Assembly: GCF_017916325.1 (NCBI RefSeq)
Contig: NC_090164.1
Span: forward strand, 35,001 to 99,000
DNA from: Leishmania martiniquensis
Taxonomy: Eukaryota; Euglenozoa; Kinetoplastea; Trypanosomatida; Trypanosomatidae
Direction: 5' to 3'
Length of the DNA: 64,000 nt
The notes under the pieces are model-generated. The model saw nothing but the letters and a program-made list of their open reading frames with translations, ran no database searches and was not told where the DNA came from. The translations under genes and the position numbers were made by a program. Positions 8,984-18,342 of this stretch are shown here, one piece after another; within the stretch, counting starts at the first letter, position 1, and every line of letters begins with the position of its first letter.

Positions 8984-11689
8984 TCACGTCAAGAGTTGCG
9001 AGAGCTGCCGAACGAGGGAGGCAAAATAGACGCAGTTGCTGTCTGCGGAATGCTGACCTTCAGCGGGGAACTCCATATTCAGGAGCGCCTGAAACTCCGC
9101 TATCTGCTGTACCACGCGTTCTTCCTCAGCGCCAGCCGATATCACGCCAAGGCAGTTGCACAGTAGCACGTTGAGGAAGTGAAATACAATCCCCGACTGA
9201 CGAGTGCAGTCGTACGTCAGCTTTCGGTGGCGGCATAGAGAGAAGAAGGAGGAATGGCGGATCGAGGAGATGTACGGGTTGTAAAGTACGCCACTGTAGA
9301 CGTACATAAGTGGCTTGCCGGTTCTCCGGCTCACACAGGTGCCGGCCTTCTCGTTCCACGTGCTGCCACTGAATACACAGGCGAGCGCATGCACAGAGGC
9401 CTGAGTGGTGAGCCCAAAGTCCACGTCCACACCCCAGAGTCGCGGTTGGGGAGAGGAGGAAGCGTCGCCCGCGGCATCGGCTTCGCTGGTCACGATGAAG
9501 TCGACAGACAGGTAGCCCATGATGCGTTTCCGATACGCTGCCTCGCCGAGGCTGAGAGAAGCACCCCGCACCGCCCCGTATGGCACACTGGAGCGGTAAG
9601 GAAACAGCGACCCCATGGCGGTGAGGGCGGGGGCCAGAAGCGGCTCTACCACCGACTCTATCCGCACCGCACCGGATGGGGCAACAAATAAGTTCACCGT
9701 GATCGCGGAGCTGGGGCCGCCCAGGACGGCCTGGACACACCCGCCCACCGAGTCGAACATGTCGAGATACGCCTCCCAGTTGGAGTAGCTGCTTGGGTGC
9801 AAGAGTCGTATGCGCTTCGCTGCGTGTGCCTCCAACTCACGAAGCACAGCTGCGCTTAGCGCAGCAGAGGGCGCACCTTCCACCAATTCAGGCGCCGAGT
9901 TCCCCGACTGCAGAGACTTCAAGCGATTCACGTCAAGGTACGCGTGGCCTTGGCTTCCGAATTCGTTCTCCAGTTTGATCAGCCATCGCTGCACGTTGCG
10001 GTGGTGGAGGATGAGGCTCGTCAAGGCATTCAGGAGGTCCGCTCGCGAGCGCAGTCGCGCCACACCGGGAGGCGTGAGAATGTCCGCCGCCTCCAGCAAG
10101 CGCCTGCAGCCGCTCTTGGAGCCGTATGCCTGCACTAGACGCGGCTCTGACGACAGCAGCGGTATGTTCAGCTGCGTTGCCAACGTGAGCTCCTCCACTC
10201 CGACGACGCCAGGGATAATGTAGGCTGGCTTGCCAGTACACATGGCAGCGAGCAGCTTTAGGAGACGTGGGGAAAGCAGCACCAGACGGGTAAGGCTCAT
10301 CCCAGCAGGAAGACGCTGCGTGTTCTCGGGCGCCACGAACGTCAATCGACCGGCGACATTTGGCACGCCATTCTCGGCAAGCAGACTCATGTAATACTCC
10401 TGAATCTCTGCCTCTGGTCTCACCGGAACGACAAAGACCAGCTGCACACGTGGGTCTGCCAGCATGCTCAGACGCGTTAGCTGCCCAAGCTGCCTCGCCT
10501 CGAAGAAGGGCATCTTCTTGGCTTGATACATGGGGTATGAGAGAGAGGGAAGATGAACAATGGTGCGCCGGCTCTCTTCGATGCGTGGCCAGGCAGCCTT
10601 GAATTCTTTCATCGTCTGCTGCCACTGCGTTAAGCGGGTCTCGTGTAGGGAGCGAATGGTGCGACGCGTCATGAAGTGAGAGCGAAACATTGCCCATTGT
10701 CGCTGAATGGCTATAGCGGCACGGGTGCCAATCAGCAGGTGGATATAGGCAAGGCGCTGCCTAGACATACGCCATGTGGCCTGAATCTTTGTAGCCGCTA
10801 CGTGGTGACGCGTGGGGCCGTAGCGGTAGGGCCGTGATGCATCCATGAGCAGCGGAATCACCTCCTCAGCATTGTTGATGCACTCTAGCATCTCCGTCGG
10901 GGAGATCAAGTCGGGGGCCTGATAGGAAGCCATCTGAGCGAGCCGCCTACCATCCACATAGACCAGCTCAACGCCGTAGCTCTGCAGCATCTTTTCGAGC
11001 ATCTCGATGAGGCCCTCAATCTCGCCCCAGCTAGACGCGTAGTGCCGCTTGAAGGAGGCAAACTCAGGCGTGCTGCGCAGCGCTTTTCCCTTGCGTATGA
11101 TGAATTCGTGCATCGAGTACCAGTCAAGCAGCTCAGTGTACGTACGCGCGTCCTCTCGCGCTGGACGGGCGGCGTGGAGTGGGTCCGCCGCGGTAGCAGC
11201 CAAGGATGTAGAGAGGCCGGATGCAGACGTCGCTCGGGCGCTCACTGTCGGCGCCGCGGCAGCCTTCACGGTGGAACGCTGCGAACGTCTCGCTTTTGCC
11301 TGCTCTGCCTCCCAGCCCTTCAGCTCCTTCAGATTCAGAGAAGGGGGAATTCTGGCGAGCTCCTCCATGTCCAGCTTGTAGTCGTGGACGGCTTTAAAAC
11401 CGGAGTTTTCCGTCATGACTTGCGGACGGTGCTGCCGCTTTTCCGCTGGATTGTGCAGCGGCACCCGCTGTGACCGCATGGGGCCGCCAATCGCCAGCAG
11501 CGGCTCCAGGTCAACTTCCGGACCAACCGCACCGCTCTCCAGCAGCTCTAGCAGCCCCTTTGACCGCCTTCTGCTTCTCGGCGGCGTGCGTGCTGCACCC
11601 ACGCGGACCGGCGCACTCCTCTTCAGCATTCCTGGTAGTCGCACTGCTGACGGGCTCCCGCGGGATGTAAACGTGTGTGGCGCTTCCAT
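8984..11689 (-). CDS. IQ-motif protein resembling IQCH
   Basis: About 901 residues. The N-terminal 150 are low complexity. The middle has two IQ-like, calmodulin-binding type segments (AATKIQATWRMSRQRLAYIH and a second beginning AAIAIQRQWAMFRSHF). These are followed by a conserved region typical of IQCH proteins: HLPSLSY, AYIIPGVVGVEELTLA, LLSSEPRLVQAYGSKSGCRR and VQRWLIKLENEFGSQGHA. That last part has the look of an ATP-grasp-like fold, which is inference. IQCH is a ciliary or sperm protein in animals, so a flagellar role is plausible but unproven. The frame extends to a GTG at 11776 with ATGs at 11731 and 11689. I chose 11689 because a pyrimidine tract and AG lie just before it; starting at 11731 would add 14 residues. 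Confidence 0.8.
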   Translation of the reverse strand: MEAPHTFTSRGSPSAVRLPGMLKRSAPVRVGAARTPPRSRRRSKGLLELLESGAVGPEVDLEPLLAIGGPMRSQRVPLHNPAEKRQHRPQVMTENSGFKAVHDYKLDMEELARIPPSLNLKELKGWEAEQAKARRSQRSTVKAAAAPTVSARATSASGLSTSLAATAADPLHAARPAREDARTYTELLDWYSMHEFIIRKGKALRSTPEFASFKRHYASSWGEIEGLIEMLEKMLQSYGVELVYVDGRRLAQMASYQAPDLISPTEMLECINNAEEVIPLLMDASRPYRYGPTRHHVAATKIQATWRMSRQRLAYIHLLIGTRAAIAIQRQWAMFRSHFMTRRTIRSLHETRLTQWQQTMKEFKAAWPRIEESRRTIVHLPSLSYPMYQAKKMPFFEARQLGQLTRLSMLADPRVQLVFVVPVRPEAEIQEYYMSLLAENGVPNVAGRLTFVAPENTQRLPAGMSLTRLVLLSPRLLKLLAAMCTGKPAYIIPGVVGVEELTLATQLNIPLLSSEPRLVQAYGSKSGCRRLLEAADILTPPGVARLRSRADLLNALTSLILHHRNVQRWLIKLENEFGSQGHAYLDVNRLKSLQSGNSAPELVEGAPSAALSAAVLRELEAHAAKRIRLLHPSSYSNWEAYLDMFDSVGGCVQAVLGGPSSAITVNLFVAPSGAVRIESVVEPLLAPALTAMGSLFPYRSSVPYGAVRGASLSLGEAAYRKRIMGYLSVDFIVTSEADAAGDASSSPQPRLWGVDVDFGLTTQASVHALACVFSGSTWNEKAGTCVSRRTGKPLMYVYSGVLYNPYISSIRHSSFFSLCRHRKLTYDCTRQSGIVFHFLNVLLCNCLGVISAGAEEERVVQQIAEFQALLNMEFPAEGQHSADSNCVYFASLVRQLSQLLT

Positions 11690-12731
11690 GACTGAGACTG
11701 CCGATGTAAGAGGGGGGAGGGAGAAACACATGCAGCGGCAGTGTCCGAAAGAAGGGAAAGCTTGACAGCGCAGCACCGGTCGCGGTCCTCAACAACCGAT
11801 GAGGAGAGGTTCCCTGTGATGGCGACGGTGGTGAAGTGGAAGTTGCTCGAGTGGCTGCGCCAGTGGCATAAATGCCCGAGAACACACGCACGCGGCAATG
11901 TAAGCAGTTAGAGTGACGAGGAAAGAACACTCGGGAGGGGTGGGGGCGATACGCGTGAAGCAGAGAATCGGTAGAGACAGAGAAACAGCGAGTCACACGG
12001 CAATGCACCGCGTCACGAGAAGTAAAATCCTCTTCTCTTCAGCTATCACATTATTGAGGAGGTAAAGTGCGAAGTGATGTGCGCTGCGAGTCGTTCGCAT
12101 GGTGCGTCTTGGCAGCAATGCTCGACATGCAGGCAAGAGTGAATACGAGGCGACGGGGCAAGGGTAGAAGGGTCAGTGGTTCACTGGCCCTCCTGCCCAC
12201 TCTCTCTCGCTTCTCGGGCAAACGTCTGAAGAACGGCCTTCGGAGATGTCGCCTCTCTTCCTTGGAACTTGTCGACGCAGCCCTCCTTCGGCTGGAGCTC
12301 TTCTGGCTTTGGAGGGAAGGCAACTTATCACGACTCTTACACAAGGGGCGGGGTGAGGGCACCAGCTCGCCGGCAACCCCACCATTCCGCCTTCTCATCT
12401 CCATGATGCCAAAGGCAAGTCAGGCAACAGATTCCCTGCAGCCGGCGCCGCTAGTTCGACGGCCGCTCCAGCGTCCGCTAATGCTTCTGAGGTCGGATGT
12501 GCGCTATCGGCCTCCCCCACTCGCGCCTGAAATGCGCCGCACTCCGGCGTCGACGCGCGGAGTGAGCGACAGAGAAAAGCGGCACGAGCAAAGGGAAAAA
12601 GACGTCAGCACAAAGAGAGCGCGCGCACCGCATACAAGTCCCCCTCCTCCTGCAGTACCAGGCAGAGCCCCCACCCCCTTCAGCCTTCGCCACCTACCTT
12701 GCGCTCAGCGAGGTGTACGATGGCGATGGAT
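11690..12731. other. Spacer between RPB3 and IQCH-like genes
   Basis: No convincing gene. A 117-codon minus-strand ORF (12051-12404) starts with ATG and is Arg/Ser-rich, but has no family features or nearby pyrimidine tract. A pyrimidine-rich minus-strand block ends at 11698 and probably serves the IQCH-like mRNA. Confidence 0.6.
11698..11726 (-). promoter_or_regulatory. Candidate spliced-leader acceptor for the IQCH-like gene
   Basis: On the minus strand a C-rich tract is followed by CATCGGCAG, with the AG at 11699-11698, 8 bases before the ATG at 11689. If used, the upstream ATG at 11731 would be excluded from the mRNA. Confidence 0.4.
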
Positions 12732-13745
12732 CTACTGCATGGTGAAGTCTAAGTTGTCCTCCTCCGCCCCCTTCCGAACAGCGTCCGCGTTGGGCACCAC
12801 TGGGGCGGTCGTGGACTGGCCAATCGTCCGCGTCATCACACCATCGGCATTTGGGTCTCTCATGAGGCCTTCGCTCACCCGCTGCAGCTTCTTGCGCACC
12901 ACCTCTACCGCGTCGTACACAATCTGCAGCACCGGCAGCACCCCCGTCGACTCCACTGTGAAGGTGAAGTCGAAGCGGCCCATCTTATTCTTCCTCTGCC
13001 GCACAAACACGAGTGGCTCGGCGAGCTTGTCGAACGGAGGCTCCTGCGACGTGCACTCGCGGCAAAAGATGCAGGCATCCTCGTCTTGCACCTCCACCTG
13101 CCCAGTTCGCTCGACAAAGCGAAAGACATTCCGCGGACAGCGGGCCACCCACTCACGCGCCTTCGCCTTCCCGAGGGCCTGGAACCCGTTCGGGTTGAGA
13201 ATAATCTCAGGCGCGTAGCGCATCGCCACCGTCGCCACAGGCATAAACTTAGCGTGCGTCTTGGCAATGTTCTTGCGGATCACAATCTGCACATCCAAGA
13301 CTTGACTGCGTCCGAGCGTGACGAGCCAAATGCCGTGCTCCTCCGCACTCACCGGGTACACCTCAGCGTCGTCGATCTGAAGGGAGTCCCCAATGAACAC
13401 CTGCGTGCTATGCTGAGTTGGCGGGCACTGCGCCTTTAAGGAGCCGGTAATCTGGCAGTCCGGGCACCCGCTTCCGCCACAGCCGCAGTCTTGGGGAAAG
13501 TTCAAGCGCTTCGCCTTCGCGGAGAAGAGTGGCACGAGGCCGAGCCGGTGGGCGATCATCTCATCCGGCAGCACCGACGTGTTCTGCCGGATCGTCACAA
13601 ACTCGATGGCGAGCGTCGGCACCTCGGCTAGCATGACACGCCGGAGGGCATTCGCAAAGGAGCTGTCCACCTCGTTGAGCTGGAACGTAAGCGTCTCGCC
13701 CGCCGCATGCTCCCTCTTTACGCACTCGATAATTTCAACTTTCAT
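12732..13745 (-). CDS. RPB3: DNA-directed RNA polymerase II subunit RPB3
   Basis: 337 residues, close to the usual RPB3 length. RPB3 is the alpha-like subunit that pairs with RPB11 to seed Pol II assembly. The alpha-motif FANALRRVMLAEVPTLAIE (residues 30-48) and IAHRLGLVPL are textbook. A zinc loop with Cys87, Cys89, Cys94 and Cys97 matches RPB3 rather than the Pol I/III subunit AC40. Unusually, residues 203-231 carry a CP followed by CIFCREC (Cys203, 225, 228, 231), laid out like the Fe-S insertion of archaeal subunit RpoD. The C-terminal VESTGVLPV segment is the expected dimerisation end. The frame extends to a TTG at 13769, but the ATG is at 13745, 14 bases after a candidate splice AG. Confidence 0.92.
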   Translation of the reverse strand: MKVEIIECVKREHAAGETLTFQLNEVDSSFANALRRVMLAEVPTLAIEFVTIRQNTSVLPDEMIAHRLGLVPLFSAKAKRLNFPQDCGCGGSGCPDCQITGSLKAQCPPTQHSTQVFIGDSLQIDDAEVYPVSAEEHGIWLVTLGRSQVLDVQIVIRKNIAKTHAKFMPVATVAMRYAPEIILNPNGFQALGKAKAREWVARCPRNVFRFVERTGQVEVQDEDACIFCRECTSQEPPFDKLAEPLVFVRQRKNKMGRFDFTFTVESTGVLPVLQIVYDAVEVVRKKLQRVSEGLMRDPNADGVMTRTIGQSTTAPVVPNADAVRKGAEEDNLDFTMQ

Positions 13746-15405
13746 GATGGCGCGAAGAGCTGCGTCCAAGCAACAACGTGAGGAGGAGATGGTTTACGTG
13801 CCGTCGCTTCGCGCGCACACACACGCCTTCGCCTCTGCGCGACGTGGCACCCGTTGCGTATATTAGCTCACCGCCGGCCGCCTCTCTCCAGCCACTCCCC
13901 CGTCAGCGACAAGAGCAGAGACCGTGCAGCACACGCACGAAAAAATAAAAGGAAGAGCGTGAGAGAGTCTCACACCTTTCCACAGCCGCGGGAGCTTCCA
14001 ACACTCAGTCGCAAGCCTGCCCTGTACGCTTCCGGGGAGGAGGGGAGCGCGAGAGCGTAAGAGAGGCGGGTGCGCTGCCGGGGGCGAGTCAGCCGTGAGC
14101 ACAAACGGAAAGCACTTGTCACGCCGCAGCCTCTAAGAAAACAGCGGAGGAGCGCTGTAGGCGTGCGCGCCACCATGCGAGAACGTGCGAAAGCGGTTGT
14201 GTATCTGCACGCGCAGAAGAAATCGGTCCGAAGTCCTGCTCTCTTCTTTTGCTGACCACACGGATTTCGTTTTTCCTGTAAACTCTCGTCGCACCGCCGA
14301 GGACAGCAGCCTACGTGCACAACAAATTCGGTCAGAGTGCTGCCGGATGACGTTGGCTTGGGTAAGAGGCCCGTGCACGTGGGTGCAGGTGTATCGTACA
14401 AGGGAGACAAGAGCCACTCGGTGAAAGCGATCGATTAAACATGAAATTCCCTCCAGAGGTGCTACAAATACGAGCAAAGGAGCGGCGCATGATCTCCCGT
14501 GAGTGATGAGTGAGTGGGGTGAGGGGGTCTGAACGAGCTCACGCATCGACGAGCAAGGCTCCCGATAACGCCAAGACAGTCAATTCTCGGCGAGTGCAGG
14601 GGATAGCACTGACTCGGAGAGAAGACTAGGACAGCGGCACCCGAGGCGCGGATTGTAAGCCTTCATGGCTGCTTGCGTTAGATGGGGCGTAAGCGTTTGT
14701 CGTGCTCACCGCACTCATTGTTTTCTGCCGATATGTGTTCACTCGCCCTTTGATGCACATAAGCTCCTCCTCATCTCCAACGTGAAACAGCGTGGATGGC
14801 AGGGGGTGAGGGAGTGGACGAGAGACAACGTCAGATACATAACACACAGATCGCCCGGAGAGGGATGCGGGAACGGGAAGACAGCGACACGCAGAACACG
14901 TGAACAGGGGGAAAAGAAGTCAGAATACGCCCCCCCCCACAGAGACACATATGGGCGCCAGCAAGATCAGCCATGGCGTCTGATAGCGGCAGAGAAACGG
15001 TAAATCACACAATGGAGAGGAACCTCGCAGGAAGTGGTGGTGAACGCAGACGTGTACAAACCACACACAGGCGCACACGCAAATTATGCGCCCCCGACCA
15101 CAGCATTATCGCAAGCCGTCGCCTCAGCGCAGTCCCCAGCGCGTTCGCTCTCCAAATCTTCCTCGTGACCGCACACCAAAAACCTTCGCTGGAACTAAAA
15201 ATAAGGATACGCCACCCTCTCGCCTCCGCGGCCACCGCTCGCCCGCTCACGCTTGGGTACGGCTGTCTCCACGGAACGAGAGAGAGAGGCGCACCCTACT
15301 ACTGCTCGCACAGAATTCTATGGCACCCGACGATGGGTCGGCCGGAAGAGAGAAAGAGTGACGCATACGCAGCGGTGCAGCACACATGGGCCGCTCCCAG
15401 CCGTC
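13746..15405. other. Spacer between IFT70 and RPB3
   Basis: No supportable gene on either strand; all ORFs are under 225 codons and lack recognisable motifs. A C9 homopolymer lies near 14931-14939. Confidence 0.65.
13760..13789 (-). promoter_or_regulatory. Candidate spliced-leader acceptor for RPB3
   Basis: The minus strand reads a CT-rich tract (13781-13789), then GACGCAG with the AG at 13761-13760, a short distance before the ATG. Confidence 0.35.
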
Positions 15406-17484
15406 TCACTCCTTCAGTGTCAAGTACAGCTTCTTCAGCTGTCGCGCCTCCCAGCGAACGGTGTTGCGCGGTGACGTGTCCTGCTTGGACGGGTCAGGAT
15501 GCACAAAGGCGAAGATGCTCTCGCCGTGCAAGTCGGCCTGCTCGAGAAAAAAAAGGATTTCCTCGAAAGACGAATCCTTCAGCGTCACCATGTGCTTCGC
15601 CAGATTCATGGCCAGCGCGAGAAAGCATCTCTTAGCGTAGAACCACGTGTCCGTCATGATTTTGCGGTCGTACGGCTCCAGCGACTTGATGATGCGGGAG
15701 ATGCCGAACTCGAAGTTTCCCTTGGAGCAGTAGAGAGTTCCAATGACCAAGTTCACAATGCACAAGTGCAGCGGCTGTTTCGAGGGCTCCTCGTAGGTCA
15801 GCCGCTCCTCCGCTCGCTCGATGCGGCGCATAATCTCCTCTGCCTGCTCGTTCTGTGCGGTCATGATGTACGACACGCACAGATTGGCGAGCACAATAGC
15901 GCTGCAGCTTAGAATATTCTCCCGGTTCGCTTCTACCACTGGCGAATAGTAGCGAATCGCCTCCTTGAACTTCGTCTCCTGCATGAAGAAGACATGTGCG
16001 ACGTTCTGCTTCCAGACGTCGTTCTCGGAGCAGAAGTCAGCTGACTGGCGGAAGAGCTGCTCCACCATTGGGTAATTTTCCATATCCCAGTAGATGTTCG
16101 CCTGCGCCATGAGAACGGGGATGTACTCCTCCAAGGTGACGTCGTAGGTGCGCACCGCCGTCCTCGCCACGACCGCGTCCTGGCTCTGATCGGCCTCCTG
16201 AATGCGCCGCGTCATGTTGCGCAGCTGCTGCACCATCTTCTGCGCGAGGATGTCGAACTTTCGGTACGCCTCCGCGGGTGAGGTCTGGGCCGTGATAAGG
16301 CCATCGAGGAAGTCGTAAAGCGATTGATTGTTCTGCGAGAGGTATTGCCACGCCAGGTGCGGGTTCTCCGCGAGCACGTCCGCGGCCAAATCGTAGTATT
16401 GGTATTTGCAGTAGAACAGCAGCAAATTCTGAAATGTCTCCGGCGGGAAGGGCGGGTTCTGCAGCAGGAAGTTGAGCTTCTTGAAGCCGTTCGTCGGGTT
16501 CTCATCCATATTGATGAGGGCAGTGTTGTGCAGCGTCACGGGGTCGAGCTCTTCATCGGTGCGAGGCGGCATGTCCGTCAGAGCCTCCTTCGCAGCGGCC
16601 ATGTTCTTGGAGATGTACTCGATGGCTGCCTTAAGGTTGAAGGCTTCAATGAGAGCTGTCTCCCGTAGCAGCTGGGTGTTGCCCACCGAGCGCGCCTCGC
16701 CTCCCTCGGTAGTAGTTCCAATATTCAGCTCCGGATGCTCCTCAACACCGTGGTCAATGATCTCGGCCAAGTGCCGCAGTGCCGAGCCGTACTGCTCCAT
16801 CTTGTAGTACATAAGCGCCATGTTGTACGTCAGTGCCGCCGAGAAACCGACGATGTCCTGCGCCTCCTTGAACTTCTCTAGCGCCTCCTCGTAGCTGCCC
16901 TCCTTACTCAGCACACAGGCGCGCAGCACAAGCATGTCTGTGTCCGTTGCTGGGGCCTGCTCGAGGAACGATTTTGTCTGCGGAATATCCTCCTGGTCGT
17001 ATGCGATGGCCGCCTGTAATTTCGTGAGCGTGACTTGGTTTTGCGCTGATGTAATCAGCGTGCACAGGCGGCTGCTCTCTGCGTAGGCGCCAGCCTTGTA
17101 AAGCGACTGAGCGTAGTATACGCGGTACTCCTCGATGTTGGGGCAGATCTTCGTCAACTGCTCGTAGAGGCCGGCCGCCTCGCCGTAGGCGCCCATCATG
17201 TAGTAGCAGTATGCCATAAGCGACAAGGCAGCGCGACTGCGCGGGAACTCCTCCAGCTGCGTTGCCAGCAGCTCCACAGCCTCTTCGTATTGGTGGTCTC
17301 GAATGTAGCCATAGACTGTAGAGGTGAATGTACCCTCCTGTACCTGTGCCTGGATGCGACCGAGTGTGGTTCCGCCACCCATCGTCGTCGTTGGCCGCAG
17401 CGATCCCGTTTGTGAGGAGCCCGTCGTGGAGAAAGCCGTCCCCGTCGTTGGCGGGGGCATTCCAGTTACGGGGCGCAAAGACAT
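15406..17484 (-). CDS. IFT70: Intraflagellar transport protein IFT70 (TTC30/DYF-1)
   Basis: 692 residues, slightly longer than human TTC30 (about 665) because of a Thr/Gly/Pro-rich N-terminal 45 residues. IFT70 is a TPR superhelix of the IFT-B core that moves along axonemes and is needed for flagellum assembly. The match is continuous: GTFTSTVYGYIRDHQYEEAV, HPELNIGTTTEGGEARSVGN, EALTDMPPRTDEELDPVTLH, NPPFPPETFQNLLLFYCKY, EEYIPVLMAQANIYWDMENY and CIVNLVIGTLYCSKGNFEFG all have near-identical counterparts in animal TTC30. Tandem TPR helices cover most of the length. The ATG at 17484 is 19 bases after a strong pyrimidine tract and AG, so the start is well supported. Confidence 0.97.
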   Translation of the reverse strand: MSLRPVTGMPPPTTGTAFSTTGSSQTGSLRPTTTMGGGTTLGRIQAQVQEGTFTSTVYGYIRDHQYEEAVELLATQLEEFPRSRAALSLMAYCYYMMGAYGEAAGLYEQLTKICPNIEEYRVYYAQSLYKAGAYAESSRLCTLITSAQNQVTLTKLQAAIAYDQEDIPQTKSFLEQAPATDTDMLVLRACVLSKEGSYEEALEKFKEAQDIVGFSAALTYNMALMYYKMEQYGSALRHLAEIIDHGVEEHPELNIGTTTEGGEARSVGNTQLLRETALIEAFNLKAAIEYISKNMAAAKEALTDMPPRTDEELDPVTLHNTALINMDENPTNGFKKLNFLLQNPPFPPETFQNLLLFYCKYQYYDLAADVLAENPHLAWQYLSQNNQSLYDFLDGLITAQTSPAEAYRKFDILAQKMVQQLRNMTRRIQEADQSQDAVVARTAVRTYDVTLEEYIPVLMAQANIYWDMENYPMVEQLFRQSADFCSENDVWKQNVAHVFFMQETKFKEAIRYYSPVVEANRENILSCSAIVLANLCVSYIMTAQNEQAEEIMRRIERAEERLTYEEPSKQPLHLCIVNLVIGTLYCSKGNFEFGISRIIKSLEPYDRKIMTDTWFYAKRCFLALAMNLAKHMVTLKDSSFEEILFFLEQADLHGESIFAFVHPDPSKQDTSPRNTVRWEARQLKKLYLTLKE

Positions 17485-18342
17485 CGTTCCGTCACCGTTG
17501 CAGCTAAAGAGAAGGGAAAGGGTGTGAAGCCAAAAGATGTGAGCTGAGAATGTGGAGGAGGGCGGTGAAGAGGGCGGGGCAGGCGTCCGTGCCGCGTTGT
17601 GTTGGCGTCCGTGCGCTCTATATCGCTTTCAATGGTGCGGGCGAATGGGTGGCGCGAGGAGAGGGGGGGAAGTTGCACAAAAAGAGGAGGCGTGCAGTGG
17701 AGGCAGGTCGATTGAGGGCACACACACGCACAGGTCTGCAGGAGAAGCGGGAGAAGTGGGCATAAAGAGAACATAGGAGGGGCGATAAAGGCCGCAAGAG
17801 CGGCCGCAGGTGCCAGGAGAGACACTGCAAGCCCTTGAAGGGGAGCAACAGCAAAGCCCCTCCCTCCCCTCCTCCTCGGTCAGCAGTGCGCAGGTAGCTG
17901 CATCGCGCTTTTCAAACGCCGAGACGGCGGGCAGTCATTTATTGTGTGTCGGTGGCCCGACGCCCTTTGCAGACCACACGTGTGCCCCGTGAAAGTTACT
18001 GCTCTCCCTCCATCTCCGCGCCGCCATTCCTCTGCCCACACTTCCCACACCCCGACAGTGGCGCGCAGCGATATAGTCCATAAGAGTCGCAGGCCGTGCA
18101 GCAATGGAGAACCTAAGAGAGCGCGAGGGCAAAGTGGGCGCCAGTCTTGCGGGCGGAGAGCACGGAAAACACGCAGCCTTGGGTGCAGGGCGGACTCTTC
18201 CGTCACTCCCGCACTCAAGCACCCGCCATCATCACAGAGCCCCACACTACGTCACAACGCCCGCCATTCACCGAAGCCGGAGAAGGCCGACCAACGAAAC
18301 GAGACGGCGTTCAGCTTTCACCAGGCAGCGGCAAGCGCGACC
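17485..18342. other. Spacer between membrane-protein gene and IFT70
   Basis: No gene seen. Apart from the IFT70 acceptor it holds purine-rich plus-strand blocks and no strong structure. Confidence 0.7.
17504..17523 (-). promoter_or_regulatory. Candidate spliced-leader acceptor for IFT70
   Basis: The minus strand reads CCCTTTCCCTTCTCTTTAG with the AG at 17505-17504, 19 bases before the IFT70 ATG. This is the cleanest tract-plus-AG in the window. Confidence 0.6.

Noticed and set aside
8251..9174. 307-codon plus-strand ORF
   Set aside because: Arg-rich, motif-free, opposite to all other genes and overlapping the end of the IQCH-like gene.
12067..13218. 383-codon plus-strand ORF
   Set aside because: Mostly antisense to RPB3; a shadow of GC-rich coding sequence.
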